A stretch of DNA of 6,513 bases from Desulfuromonadaceae bacterium (GCA_030639985.1 DAOWKG010000259.1:1-6513), one strand, 5' to 3'. Shown: positions 1 through 5,818, numbered from the stretch's first letter. Program-made: numbers and translations. Notes: generated by a model not told the origin, from the letters alone.

Positions 1-459
1 GTCGGTCACCGTATAGGTTTTTGCTCCCATCGAAGCGCTGATATAGATTGCAAGAGATAGCGCAACAAAGAACAGGATGTAGGTGGTTTTTCTATCTGTA
101 AGATAGGCTGCGACCAGCATTAATATTAGAAACCAGCTGATCCCACTAATGTCGTTTACGGCAATTTTGTACGATAACGATACGATAATAAATGAAAGGA
201 GCATAATGCAGAAGACGAGAACGGTGAATATTTTTTGGGATCGTCTCGCCAGCAGGGCTATCAGAGTTGCCAGAGTAACATAAGTAAAATCGACAAATCC
301 CTGGAGATTATCACCCGTAGTAAATCTCAGCACCCCGGCTATCAAAACGAGAGTCACGTTGCAGACAATAAGACAGTTAAATAAAATGTATTTTAGCCGT
401 AATTCATATTCGTCTTGGGTAAACTCAAAGCCACTTTGGAGCAAATTAGAAAATTTCAT
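1..459 (-). CDS. Multi-pass membrane sensor protein, N-terminal part (partial at left edge)
   Basis: The frame runs without a stop from an ATG at 459 off the left edge, giving 153 residues. It begins MKFSNLLQSGFEFTQDEYEL, a short cytoplasmic lead rich in charge, and is followed by five hydrophobic segments at about residues 25-46, 53-71, 77-97, 105-120 and 126-143. A weak ribosome site (CGGA, around 467-470) precedes the ATG. N-terminal modules of this type, a short acidic lead then five or six helices, are often attached to signalling outputs such as GGDEF diguanylate cyclase or histidine kinase domains, so a membrane-anchored signalling enzyme is the best guess. The output domain lies outside the window, so this is inference from architecture. 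A plain transporter or unknown membrane protein remains possible. The gene is divergent from the methyltransferase at 780. I am confident that it is a gene and unsure of its function. Confidence 0.72.
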   Translation of the reverse strand, partial: MKFSNLLQSGFEFTQDEYELRLKYILFNCLIVCNVTLVLIAGVLRFTTGDNLQGFVDFTYVTLATLIALLARRSQKIFTVLVFCIMLLSFIIVSLSYKIAVNDISGISWFLILMLVAAYLTDRKTTYILFFVALSLAIYISASMGAKTYTVTD

Positions 460-486
460 ACTTAATTCCGTTCAATAGCTAAAAGA

Positions 487-501
487 TATTTCCAGGAAAT
501 A
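487..501. repeat. 15-bp perfect palindrome, possible operator
   Basis: TATTTCC-A-GGAAATA is a perfect 7-1-7 inverted repeat, ending 28 bp upstream of the start codon of the membrane protein gene at 459. Its size and position would suit a dimeric DNA-binding protein acting on that gene. No regulator is identified, and a repeat of this length can occur by chance in AT-rich DNA. Confidence 0.35.
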
Positions 502-540
502 GAGGATTTTGGTGTTTAAAATCCAGCGTTTATGATTTTT

Positions 541-567
541 ATTGTAGATTGAAAGTAGTTTTGTCAG
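541..567 (-). promoter_or_regulatory. Candidate promoter for the membrane protein gene
   Basis: On the minus strand, CTGACA (567-562) and TACAAT (546-541) each match five of six bases of the sigma-70 consensus. They are separated by 15 bp, shorter than the ideal 17. Transcription would start near 534 and give a leader of about 75 nt that includes the 504-524 stem-loop and the 487-501 palindrome. This is a motif match only. Confidence 0.35.
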
Positions 568-653
568 GGGGAAACGAACCATCGCTAGCGGTATCAGCGA
601 TTCACGGGAGTGAGATCATTGCCATTGTTTATCTCAATTTCCTTGTGAAGCAA

Positions 654-674
654 TTGACAATCGTAATATATAAT
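654..674 (+). promoter_or_regulatory. Candidate promoter elements for the methyltransferase gene
   Basis: A perfect TTGACA lies at 654-659 and a perfect TATAAT at 669-674, but only 9 bp separate them, so they cannot act as one standard promoter. TATAAT may pair with a poorer upstream box such as TTGTGA (643-648, 20-bp spacer), or TTGACA with a weak downstream -10. The region is the likeliest promoter zone for the gene at 780, but the exact start is unclear. Confidence 0.35.
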
Positions 675-766
675 AACATCGATTTATTCTCCAGGCTACT
701 AAGAATTAGCAAATGCAAATAAATAATTTTGACCGAGGAATTAAGTAGTCGCGTAACCCTGCCGCT

Positions 767-773
767 AGAAGGA
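767..773 (+). promoter_or_regulatory. Ribosome binding site that fixes the methyltransferase start
   Basis: AGAAGGA lies 6 nt before the ATG at 780. The longer in-frame alternative, a TTG at 729, would add 17 residues unlike the family and has no comparable site, so 780 is preferred. Confidence 0.7.
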
Positions 774-779
774 TCTAAT

Positions 780-1403
780 ATGCCCAAAATTGATGCATTT
801 GAAGAACATAGTGACGCTTATGATGATTGGTTTGACAAAAACCGGGCGGCTTATGAGGCTGAACTGAAGGCGGTGCGGCAGTTGCTTCCAGCAGGTGCTG
901 TCAGGGGGATGGAGATCGGTGTCGGCTCGGGGAAATTTGCCGTGCCGCTGGGGATCAAAATTGGCGTGGAGCCTTCGTCACAAATGGCGGTCAAGGCTGA
1001 AAAACTCGGGATTGAAGTTCATCCAGGTGTTGCCGAAGAGCTGCCGTTTGCTGCCGATCAATTTGATTTTGTCTTGATGGTGACGACGATCTGTTTTGTC
1101 GATGATGTGGTGCAGTCGTTTCGTGAGGCATTGCGGGTATTGCAGCCCGGTGGCGCCATCATTGTTGCTTATGTCGATAAAGCGAGTGAGTTGGGACAAA
1201 AGTATCTGGCCAACTGCGGTAAAAGCAAATTTTACCAGCAGGCCACATTCTTTTCGACCACGGAGGTTCTCGCTCACCTCAAAACTGCCGGATTTGGTGC
1301 AACACAAGTGAAACAGACGTTGATTGCCAGTTCCAGCGATCAGACCGTACTGGATGGCTACGGCCAGGGTGGCTTTGTGGCAGTCAAGGCAGTTAAGACC
1401 TAG
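780..1403 (+). CDS. Class I SAM-dependent methyltransferase
   Basis: A 207-residue cytosolic protein with the Methyltransf_11-type Rossmann fold. Visible motifs are the SAM-binding glycine loop EIGVGSG (residues 45-51), the acidic residue E64 in GVEPS at the end of strand 2, GVAEELPF (83-90) around the adenine-binding loop, the strand FDFVLMV (95-101) and EALRVLQPGGAIIV (116-129), the typical post-motif segment. The N-terminus, DAFEEHSDAYDDWF, is the usual cap of this group. The family transfers a methyl group from S-adenosylmethionine to small molecules, and sometimes to lipids or proteins. The substrate cannot be read from the sequence, and no neighbour points to a pathway. It stands alone, divergent from the membrane protein and convergent with hrpB, and its last 11 bp overlap the 3' end of hrpB. 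The length is normal for stand-alone members. The fold is confident and the substrate unknown. Confidence 0.9.
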   Translation: MPKIDAFEEHSDAYDDWFDKNRAAYEAELKAVRQLLPAGAVRGMEIGVGSGKFAVPLGIKIGVEPSSQMAVKAEKLGIEVHPGVAEELPFAADQFDFVLMVTTICFVDDVVQSFREALRVLQPGGAIIVAYVDKASELGQKYLANCGKSKFYQQATFFSTTEVLAHLKTAGFGATQVKQTLIASSSDQTVLDGYGQGGFVAVKAVKT

Positions 1404-3867
1404 CAGCTCTCTGCTTCGTATGTCGGGTCGGTGCAGCGTTGCGGGGATCATCGGGCCAGGGATGTTTCGGGTAGCGCCCTTTCATCTCCTTTTTGATCTC
1501 TGGATAAGCTTCGTCCCAGAAGGTGGCCAGATCTTGAGTGACTTGCAATGGTCGTCCGGCGGGTGAGAGGAGGTGGAGTTGCAGGGGGATTCTGCCGCCA
1601 GCGATGCTGGGGGTGGCGGTGGTGCCGAACATTTCTTGTAACTTAATGGCGAGGATCGGTTTGCTTGCGATTCCATATTGAATCTTGTGGTTGGAGCCAC
1701 TGGGTACCTGTAACCGTTCCGGTGCTAGCTGGTCGAGTCGTTGCAGTTGCTGCCAGTCGAAAAATGTCTGTAGCGGTGGGAAAAGATTGATCCGTTTCAG
1801 GTCGTTACGGTTTTTGGTCTGTCCCAGGAAGGGGAGCAACCATAGCTCCATGGTTGCCAACAGCTGTTGATCGGAGAGGTCGGGCCAGTTGTCGGTCGGA
1901 AAATACTCCCGAATCAGTGCTACCCGGGCGCGGAAGGTTTCGAGTGCCGGGTTCCAATGGAGCAGTTCCAGCCCTTCGCTGCGGAGTGCCGCAAGGACTA
2001 CTTGAGACCTCTCTTCTGTCGTTGCCATTGCCGGTTTTTCGACCAGATTCAGTTTCCCCAATTGTTGTACTTTGCGGGCCAGAACCCGTCCGTTGGTGTT
2101 ATCCCAAAATACCTCCTTCTGCCATCGACAGTCGGGATAGAGTTCCAGGATAGTATCCAGTTCTAACGGGGTTGCTTGCATGATTTCCCCTTCGCCGGTT
2201 TCTTCCTGAGCACGCTTGCCCTTAAGTTCGGTGGCCACGAGAAATTTTTCATTATTGCGGCGCAAATTTTCTGTAAGTCGCCCCCCTTGTCCCGAAACAA
2301 ACCGATAACGTTTATTTGCTCCCGCTCGCAACCGTCCGATCCGATCGGGGAATGCTGCAATCAGCAGTTTTCCCATCAGGGTTGGATCGTGATCGACCTG
2401 CGTTGCTGCAAAATCTAGTCGATAACGTTGGCGCCAGTAGCTCGATGCCCGTTCAATATTGCGATATTCCTCCAGCCGCTTTTGGGCGCGTCGTTGTGCC
2501 AATATCTCCAAGTGGGTTTGCAGATCGCTTTGATTCTGGCGTAAGGGCTCTGCCAACAGTGCGGCCAGATCGCAACCCAACGGCAGACAATCGAGTTGCT
2601 CTGCTGCCAATAACAGAGAGCCTAAACGTGGGTGGGTTGGTAGTTTGGCCAGTCGCTTGCCGCGTGTAGTTAATTGCAGGGCAGCGTTCATTGCCCCGAG
2701 GAGTTGCAGCAGTTGGCGACCAGCTGCCAATGCTCCGGCAGGTGGCGGATCGAGCCAACTCAATTCTAACGGATTATTGCAGCCCCAGTTGGCCAGTTCC
2801 AGTGCTAGCGGGCTGAGGTCGGCATTATGGATTTCTGGCGGGGTAAACGGCAGGAGGCTGCCATGGGTTCCGCTGTTCCACAGCCGGTAGCAGGTTCCGG
2901 GGCCGAGCCGTCCCGCTCGACCGCTACGTTGTGTCGCACTGGCTTGGGAGATACGAATTTTTTTCAATCTGGTCAGACCGCTACCGGGATCAAAACGGGG
3001 TTCTTTGGCATAGCCACTGTCGATAACGGTACTGATTCCCTCAATGGTCAGACTGGTTTCGGCGATGTTGGTCGCCAGCACCACTTTCCGCCGGGTTCCG
3101 GGATTGATGGCTTGTTCCTGATCAGAGTAGGGGAGAGCACCGTAGAGGGGACGAATATCGATACTGCTGAGTTCCTTGAGGGCAGCGTGGCAACGATTTA
3201 TTTCGCCCGCTCCGGGGAGGAATGCCAGAATATCGCCAGTGGTTTCGTTCAGGGCTTGGCGGATTGCCGCAGTTGTTCCGGCCACCAGATTGGGATTCTC
3301 AGTGGCAACATGATTAATGGTGACGGGATAACTGCGTCCTTCACAGCTGAGCAAAGGGGCGTCAAGTAGTTTGGCTAACGGTGCGCCATCCAGGGTTGCC
3401 GACATGATGAGAATCTTCAGGTCTTCCCGCAGTCCGAGCTGGGCATCTCGGCAGAGGGCCAGGGCGAGATCGCTATTGAGATTCCGTTCGTGAAATTCAT
3501 CAAAAATAATCAGCCCGATATCTTGTAACTCGGGGTCGGATTGCAAGCGCCGGGTGAGGATTCCTTCGGTAACTACTTCGATGCGGGTTTGTTTAGAGAT
3601 CTGGCGCTGATAGCGAATGGTGTATCCGACAGTTTTCCCCACCGATTCTCCCGCCAGTCCAGCCATATAGCGAGCGGCATTTGTCACCGCCAAGCGTCGT
3701 GGTTCCAGCATGACAATTTTACGCCCCTGCAACCACTCCGCGGTGAGGAGTGCCAGCGGAATTCTGGTAGTTTTGCCGCTGCCGGGTGGGGCTTGCAAAA
3801 TTACGGTTTGCTGGGTCGCAAGGGTCTCTTGTAATTTGGGGAGGATATTGTGAATCGGGAGGGTCAT
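1393..3867 (-). CDS. hrpB: ATP-dependent RNA helicase HrpB
   Basis: An 824-residue DExH-box (DEAH/RHA-like, superfamily 2) helicase of normal HrpB length. The motifs appear in order: Walker A APPGSGKTT (26-34), motif Ia LEPRRLA (54-60), motif II DEFH followed by ER (123-128), motif III SAT (156-158), motif IV region ILAFLPGAGEI (213-223), motif V TNIAETSLTI (266-275) and motif VI QRSGRAGR (313-320) with the arginine finger. The C-terminal HrpB domain ends in the hallmark GRYPKHPWPDDP (797-808). HrpB proteins are cytosolic, and their physiological role in most bacteria is poorly defined. RNA processing or degradation is inferred from relatives such as HrpA. The start at 3867 is supported by AAAGG at 3877-3881, 9 nt upstream, and by the Walker A position near the N-terminus. 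All key residues are intact, so it should be active. It is transcribed alone, convergent with the methyltransferase and downstream of hxlR on the same strand, about 430 bp away. Confidence 0.97.
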   Translation of the reverse strand: MTLPIHNILPKLQETLATQQTVILQAPPGSGKTTRIPLALLTAEWLQGRKIVMLEPRRLAVTNAARYMAGLAGESVGKTVGYTIRYQRQISKQTRIEVVTEGILTRRLQSDPELQDIGLIIFDEFHERNLNSDLALALCRDAQLGLREDLKILIMSATLDGAPLAKLLDAPLLSCEGRSYPVTINHVATENPNLVAGTTAAIRQALNETTGDILAFLPGAGEINRCHAALKELSSIDIRPLYGALPYSDQEQAINPGTRRKVVLATNIAETSLTIEGISTVIDSGYAKEPRFDPGSGLTRLKKIRISQASATQRSGRAGRLGPGTCYRLWNSGTHGSLLPFTPPEIHNADLSPLALELANWGCNNPLELSWLDPPPAGALAAGRQLLQLLGAMNAALQLTTRGKRLAKLPTHPRLGSLLLAAEQLDCLPLGCDLAALLAEPLRQNQSDLQTHLEILAQRRAQKRLEEYRNIERASSYWRQRYRLDFAATQVDHDPTLMGKLLIAAFPDRIGRLRAGANKRYRFVSGQGGRLTENLRRNNEKFLVATELKGKRAQEETGEGEIMQATPLELDTILELYPDCRWQKEVFWDNTNGRVLARKVQQLGKLNLVEKPAMATTEERSQVVLAALRSEGLELLHWNPALETFRARVALIREYFPTDNWPDLSDQQLLATMELWLLPFLGQTKNRNDLKRINLFPPLQTFFDWQQLQRLDQLAPERLQVPSGSNHKIQYGIASKPILAIKLQEMFGTTATPSIAGGRIPLQLHLLSPAGRPLQVTQDLATFWDEAYPEIKKEMKGRYPKHPWPDDPRNAAPTRHTKQRAARS

Positions 3868-3993
3868 TAAGGGTTGCCTTTGATCTTTTCGCCATTAGAG
3901 ACGTTTACGTTTCGTTAGGCGACGAACCAGCACAACCACTCTGCTGTGCAATTAATTTATCTTCTTGCTCATAACAATGTTAGAGGAGCCGCA

Positions 3994-4107
3994 ATGAAGC
4001 AGTTCACTCTTTTGGCAGCAGCCATAATTGAAAAAGGTAGATACTCCTGCAACAGAATTAAAAAAAGTTTCTTTTGCCTCGTTTTCTTTGCGATTCAAAG
4101 AAAATGA
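3994..4107 (+). pseudogene. Short frame resembling a truncated NUDIX (MutT-like) gene start
   Basis: An ATG at 3994 has a strong ribosome site, AGAGGAG (3982-3988), 5 nt upstream, and opens a 37-codon frame beginning MKQFTLLAAAIIEKGRY. That opening strongly resembles the first strand of MutT-like NUDIX hydrolases (pattern: AAIIE, one or two residues, GRYLL, then QQR or a similar run). After GRY the match is lost. Reading with a one-base shift gives ILLQQN and then a stop, which resembles the expected continuation. No NUDIX box (GX5EX7REUXEEXGU) follows in any frame. I therefore read it as a decayed gene start: probable frameshift plus loss of the body. It could instead be a genuine small protein, since the ribosome site is intact. 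The identification rests on about 17 residues and is inference. Confidence 0.35.
4079..4107 (+). repeat. Stem-loop, 12-bp stem
   Basis: TTTTCTTTG (4082-4090) and CAAAGAAAA (4096-4104) are perfect complements around a 5-nt loop. The stem extends outward through G-T, C-G and T-A pairs to 4079/4107. It covers the last codons and the stop of the short NUDIX-like frame. There is no T-run after it on the plus strand. On the minus strand, a run of seven Ts follows about 25 nt further on. Role unknown. Confidence 0.5.
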
Positions 4108-4111
4108 TGGC

Positions 4112-4137
4112 GGCTGTCGGTCCGTGAACCGACGGTC
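4112..4137 (+). repeat. Stem-loop, 10-bp GC-rich stem
   Basis: GTCGGT (4116-4121) and ACCGAC (4128-4133) close a 6-nt loop. The stem is extended by two Watson-Crick and two wobble pairs to 4112/4137. It lies just 4 nt after the preceding stem-loop. The following bases on either strand are not a good U-tract, so an intrinsic terminator is possible but weak. It may be a structural relic or part of an untranslated RNA. Confidence 0.45.
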
Positions 4138-4196
4138 TTGATTGTAGGTTATCGGTTTACAAATTGACGATTCAGCAATAAACAACTTCAAGGTCG

Positions 4197-4226
4197 CGGG
4201 GTTGCATCCCCGTTGCGTCACACGGG
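4197..4226. repeat. Two overlapping, mutually exclusive stem-loops in the 3' flank of hxlR
   Basis: CGGGG (4197-4201) can pair with CCCCG (4208-4212). CCCGT (4209-4213) can instead pair with ACGGG (4222-4226). Only one can form at a time. The segment ends in GTCACACGGGA (4217-4227), an 11-mer that recurs in the stem-loop after the reductase gene. It is the first strong structure downstream of the hxlR stop codon, but no U-tract follows. Confidence 0.35.
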
Positions 4227-4298
4227 AGGGTTGGTCAAAAACAAGCTCAACTACTGCTGTCGTTTATATCTATTATTTACGAGGTGGTAACTGTGTCT

Positions 4299-4652
4299 TT
4301 AGCCAACCCGACAGGTTTTTGGAGCTTCCCCCTCGGTTGTCTCCAAGTAATCCTTGCCCCACTGGCACATCAGCGCCAGAATCGGAACCACACTTTGTCC
4401 CAGTTCGGTCAGAGAGTATTCGACCCGGGGTGGAACTTCGGCGAAAACCTTGCGGTTGATCAGGCCGTCCGCTTCCAGTTCCCGTAGTTGCTGGGTCAGC
4501 ATCTTCTGCGTCACTTTAGCTAACCGGCGTTGTAGTTGACTAAAACGCAAGGTTTTGAAGCTTAGATGCCAGAGGATCAGCGATTTCCATTTGCCGCCGA
4601 TTATCTCCAGAGTAACTGAGACGGTGCAGCGATAATTATCAATATCAGTCAT
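4299..4652 (-). CDS. HxlR-family (DUF24) winged-helix transcriptional regulator
   Basis: A 117-residue protein of normal length for this family of dimeric DNA-binding regulators. Characteristic segments are EIIGGKWKSLILWHL (16-30), LRFSQLQRRL (35-44), KMLTQQLRELEADGLINR (50-67, recognition helix and wing entry) and VPPRVEYSLTELGQSV (73-88), then the WG dimer helix (98-99). Cys9 sits just ahead of the first helix, where the redox-active cysteine of YodB (Cys6) and HypR (Cys14) lies. Further cysteines are Cys96 and Cys114, so a disulfide switch between subunits is possible. Family members such as YodB, HypR and QorR sense quinones, diamide or disulfide stress and control quinone or nitro-reductase genes, which matches the divergent reductase gene here. 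The start at 4652 has AAGGG only 3 nt upstream, a short spacing. Autoregulation is likely from the shared intergenic operator. Function as a repressor and its signal are inferred. Confidence 0.93.
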   Translation of the reverse strand: MTDIDNYRCTVSVTLEIIGGKWKSLILWHLSFKTLRFSQLQRRLAKVTQKMLTQQLRELEADGLINRKVFAEVPPRVEYSLTELGQSVVPILALMCQWGKDYLETTEGEAPKTCRVG

Positions 4653-4671
4653 AAACCCTTATAATATCCAT

Positions 4672-4691
4672 TAGTATCTTTTTGGGTACTA
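4672..4691. promoter_or_regulatory. Probable HxlR-family operator (7-6-7 inverted repeat)
   Basis: TAGTATC (4672-4678), a T-rich 6-bp spacer and GGTACTA (4685-4691) form an inverted repeat matching at six of seven positions per arm. It lies 20 bp upstream of the regulator's start codon and beside its likely -10 (TATTAT on the minus strand, 4666-4661). Family operators usually have such TAC/GTA-type arms with a short AT-rich centre. Bound regulator would cover the regulator's own promoter. Confidence 0.6.
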
Positions 4692-4711
4692 CGGTACAAA
4701 AAAGTAGGTAC
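4691..4711. promoter_or_regulatory. Second, weaker operator-like site
   Basis: TAC-A6-GTA (4695-4706) repeats the core and the 6-bp A/T spacer of the stronger site, with its centre 19 bp away, nearly two helical turns. GGTAC also occurs twice as a direct repeat (4693-4697 and 4707-4711). It precedes a possible -10 for the reductase gene (TATACC, 4726-4731), for which no good -35 is visible, so a bound dimer here could block that promoter. Confidence 0.4.
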
Positions 4712-4775
4712 TTGTTTTAAATATCTATACCGGCTAGTTTTATTGCCATCTAAAATAAAAGTCAATCTTTCTTTC

Positions 4776-4790
4776 AGGAGGCCCAGGAGG
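4776..4790 (+). promoter_or_regulatory. Tandem Shine-Dalgarno sequences before the reductase gene
   Basis: AGGAGG occurs twice, at 4776-4781 and 4785-4790. The second is 5 nt from the ATG at 4796 and is the functional candidate. The first, 14 nt away, may act as a standby ribosome site. This makes the start at 4796 secure and suggests strong translation once the promoter is derepressed. Confidence 0.7.
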
Positions 4791-4795
4791 CATAT

Positions 4796-5797
4796 ATGTC
4801 GACAGAATTTAAAGCGTTATTAGTAGAACAACCAGAAAAAAAAGTTTTTACCCGTACCGTTGTTACTCGCTCCATTGATGATTTGCCCGAAGGTGAATTG
4901 GTGGTCAAGGTCCATTACTCTTCGCTCAATTTTAAAGATGCCCTTTCTGCTGTCGGTAATCCCGGCGTAACCAGAAATTTCCCCCATACTCCCGGTATTG
5001 ATGCTGCTGGCGAGGTAGTTTCGTGTGCCGATGGTTCATTTCAGCCCGGTGATAAAGTGATTGTTACCAGCTATGATCTGGGGATGGAAACTGACGGTGG
5101 TTTTGGGCAAATGATTCGGGTGCCGAGTAAATGGGCCTTAAAGTTGCCCGAAGGTTTAAGTTTAAAAGAGAGCATGATGCTTGGGACCGCTGGTCTAACC
5201 GCAGCATTGTCGGTGCAGGAATTGGTCGAAAACGGGGTCACCCCTGACAAAGGTTCGGTGCTGGTCACCGGAGCAACCGGTGGTGTCGGCAGTCTTGCTG
5301 TTGCTATTCTGGCAAAAATTGGCTTCAAGGTTACAGCGGTGACCGGCAAACTGGAGGAGACCGACTATCTGCAAAGTATTGGTGCCGAGCGGGTGATCGA
5401 CCGGGAAACCCTGCTGAAAGGGAACGAACGGCCAATGTTGAAACCGACTTGGGCCGGAGTGGTCGACTGTGTCGGTGGTGATATGCTTGCCGCTACGATT
5501 AAATCCACTCAGGTTGATGGCGTTGTCACCTGTTGTGGGCTGGTAGCTTCCATTGATATCCCCATTAATGTTTTCCCGTTTATCCTGCGTGGTGTGCGGT
5601 TGATCGGTATCGATTCTGCCGAGTGTCCAATGGAGCGCCGCACCAGAGTTTGGCAGCGACTGGCAAGTGAGTGGAAACTCGATAATCTTGTCGGGATGGT
5701 TGATGAAGTTACCCTCGCTGGCGTGGAAGAAAAAGTTCAATTGATGCTCAAAGGTAGTTTGAAACGCCGTGGATTGGTCAATTTGTTGGATAGTTAG
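4796..5797 (+). CDS. yhdH: YhdH/YhfP-family quinone oxidoreductase (acrylyl-CoA reductase-like, AcuI type)
   Basis: A 333-residue cytosolic medium-chain dehydrogenase/reductase without zinc, of normal length for the family. Signatures: YSSLNFKDALSA (41-52), TPGIDAAGEV (65-74), GDKVIVTSYDLGMETDGGFGQMIRVP (85-110), GTAGLTAALSV (130-140), the Rossmann loop VTGATGGVGSLAV (157-169) for NADPH, VDCVGGDML in the nucleotide-binding domain, and the C-terminal LIGIDSAECPMERR that marks the YhdH/AcuI branch. Characterised members reduce acrylyl-CoA to propionyl-CoA with NADPH, a detoxification of a reactive electrophile. Others are annotated as quinone reductases, so the physiological substrate is not settled by the sequence. 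The divergent HxlR-type regulator and shared operator suggest induction by electrophile or quinone stress. It appears monocistronic: a long stem-loop follows its stop at 5797. The gene name follows the family and does not imply proven orthology. Confidence 0.94.
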   Translation: MSTEFKALLVEQPEKKVFTRTVVTRSIDDLPEGELVVKVHYSSLNFKDALSAVGNPGVTRNFPHTPGIDAAGEVVSCADGSFQPGDKVIVTSYDLGMETDGGFGQMIRVPSKWALKLPEGLSLKESMMLGTAGLTAALSVQELVENGVTPDKGSVLVTGATGGVGSLAVAILAKIGFKVTAVTGKLEETDYLQSIGAERVIDRETLLKGNERPMLKPTWAGVVDCVGGDMLAATIKSTQVDGVVTCCGLVASIDIPINVFPFILRGVRLIGIDSAECPMERRTRVWQRLASEWKLDNLVGMVDEVTLAGVEEKVQLMLKGSLKRRGLVNLLDS

Positions 5798-5818
5798 TTT
5801 TTTTGCTCTACTTTTAAT

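Larger units (their letters stand above)
460..779. other. Divergent intergenic region (membrane protein / methyltransferase)
   Basis: This 320-bp gap contains no convincing coding frame. It is AT-rich and holds promoter-like elements for both flanking genes, a 15-bp perfect palindrome at 487-501, a stem-loop at 504-524 (GGATTTT / AAAATCC, 7-nt loop) and an inverted repeat ATCGCT / AGCGAT at 581-601 that contains the 8-bp palindrome CGCTAGCG (583-590). No riboswitch family was recognised. Confidence 0.6.
3868..4298. other. Intergenic region between hrpB and the HxlR gene
   Basis: This 431-bp stretch should hold the hrpB promoter, although no clear -35/-10 pair is visible on the minus strand. 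It also holds a 37-codon frame (3994-4107) resembling a NUDIX N-terminus, and stem-loops at 4079-4107, 4112-4137 and 4197-4212. Its right end is the 3' flank of the HxlR gene. No longer coding frame with credible composition or ribosome site was found on either strand, and no known riboswitch or tRNA was recognised. Confidence 0.55.

Noticed and set aside
729..779. Longer methyltransferase from a TTG at 729
   Set aside because: The added 17 residues do not resemble the family N-terminus, and the ATG at 780 has a good ribosome site 6 nt away.
978..1451. Open frame of 157 codons on the minus strand across the methyltransferase 3' half
   Set aside because: It is antisense to conserved methyltransferase motifs and shows no family features.
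2827..3369. Open frame of 180 codons on the plus strand inside hrpB
   Set aside because: It lies opposite intact helicase motifs. The translation has no recognisable domain and looks like a shadow of hrpB codon use.
3911..3926. GTTAGGC within TTCGTTAGGCGACGAA as a possible integron attC core site
   Set aside because: The partner RYYYAAC core at the right distance and the paired L sites are missing, and no integrase or cassette gene is present.
3952..4221. Open frame of 89 codons on the minus strand in the hrpB-hxlR gap
   Set aside because: It runs through three stem-loops, has no credible ribosome site or domain, and lies antisense to the NUDIX-like start.
3868..4298. Riboswitch (fluoride, c-di-GMP or similar) in the gap
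   Set aside because: The conserved core bases of these classes are not present, and no gene on the plus strand lies downstream to be controlled.
4202..4487. Plus-strand frames starting at 4202 and 4284, across the hxlR 3' end
   Set aside because: They are antisense to the well-conserved HxlR protein and have no recognisable product.
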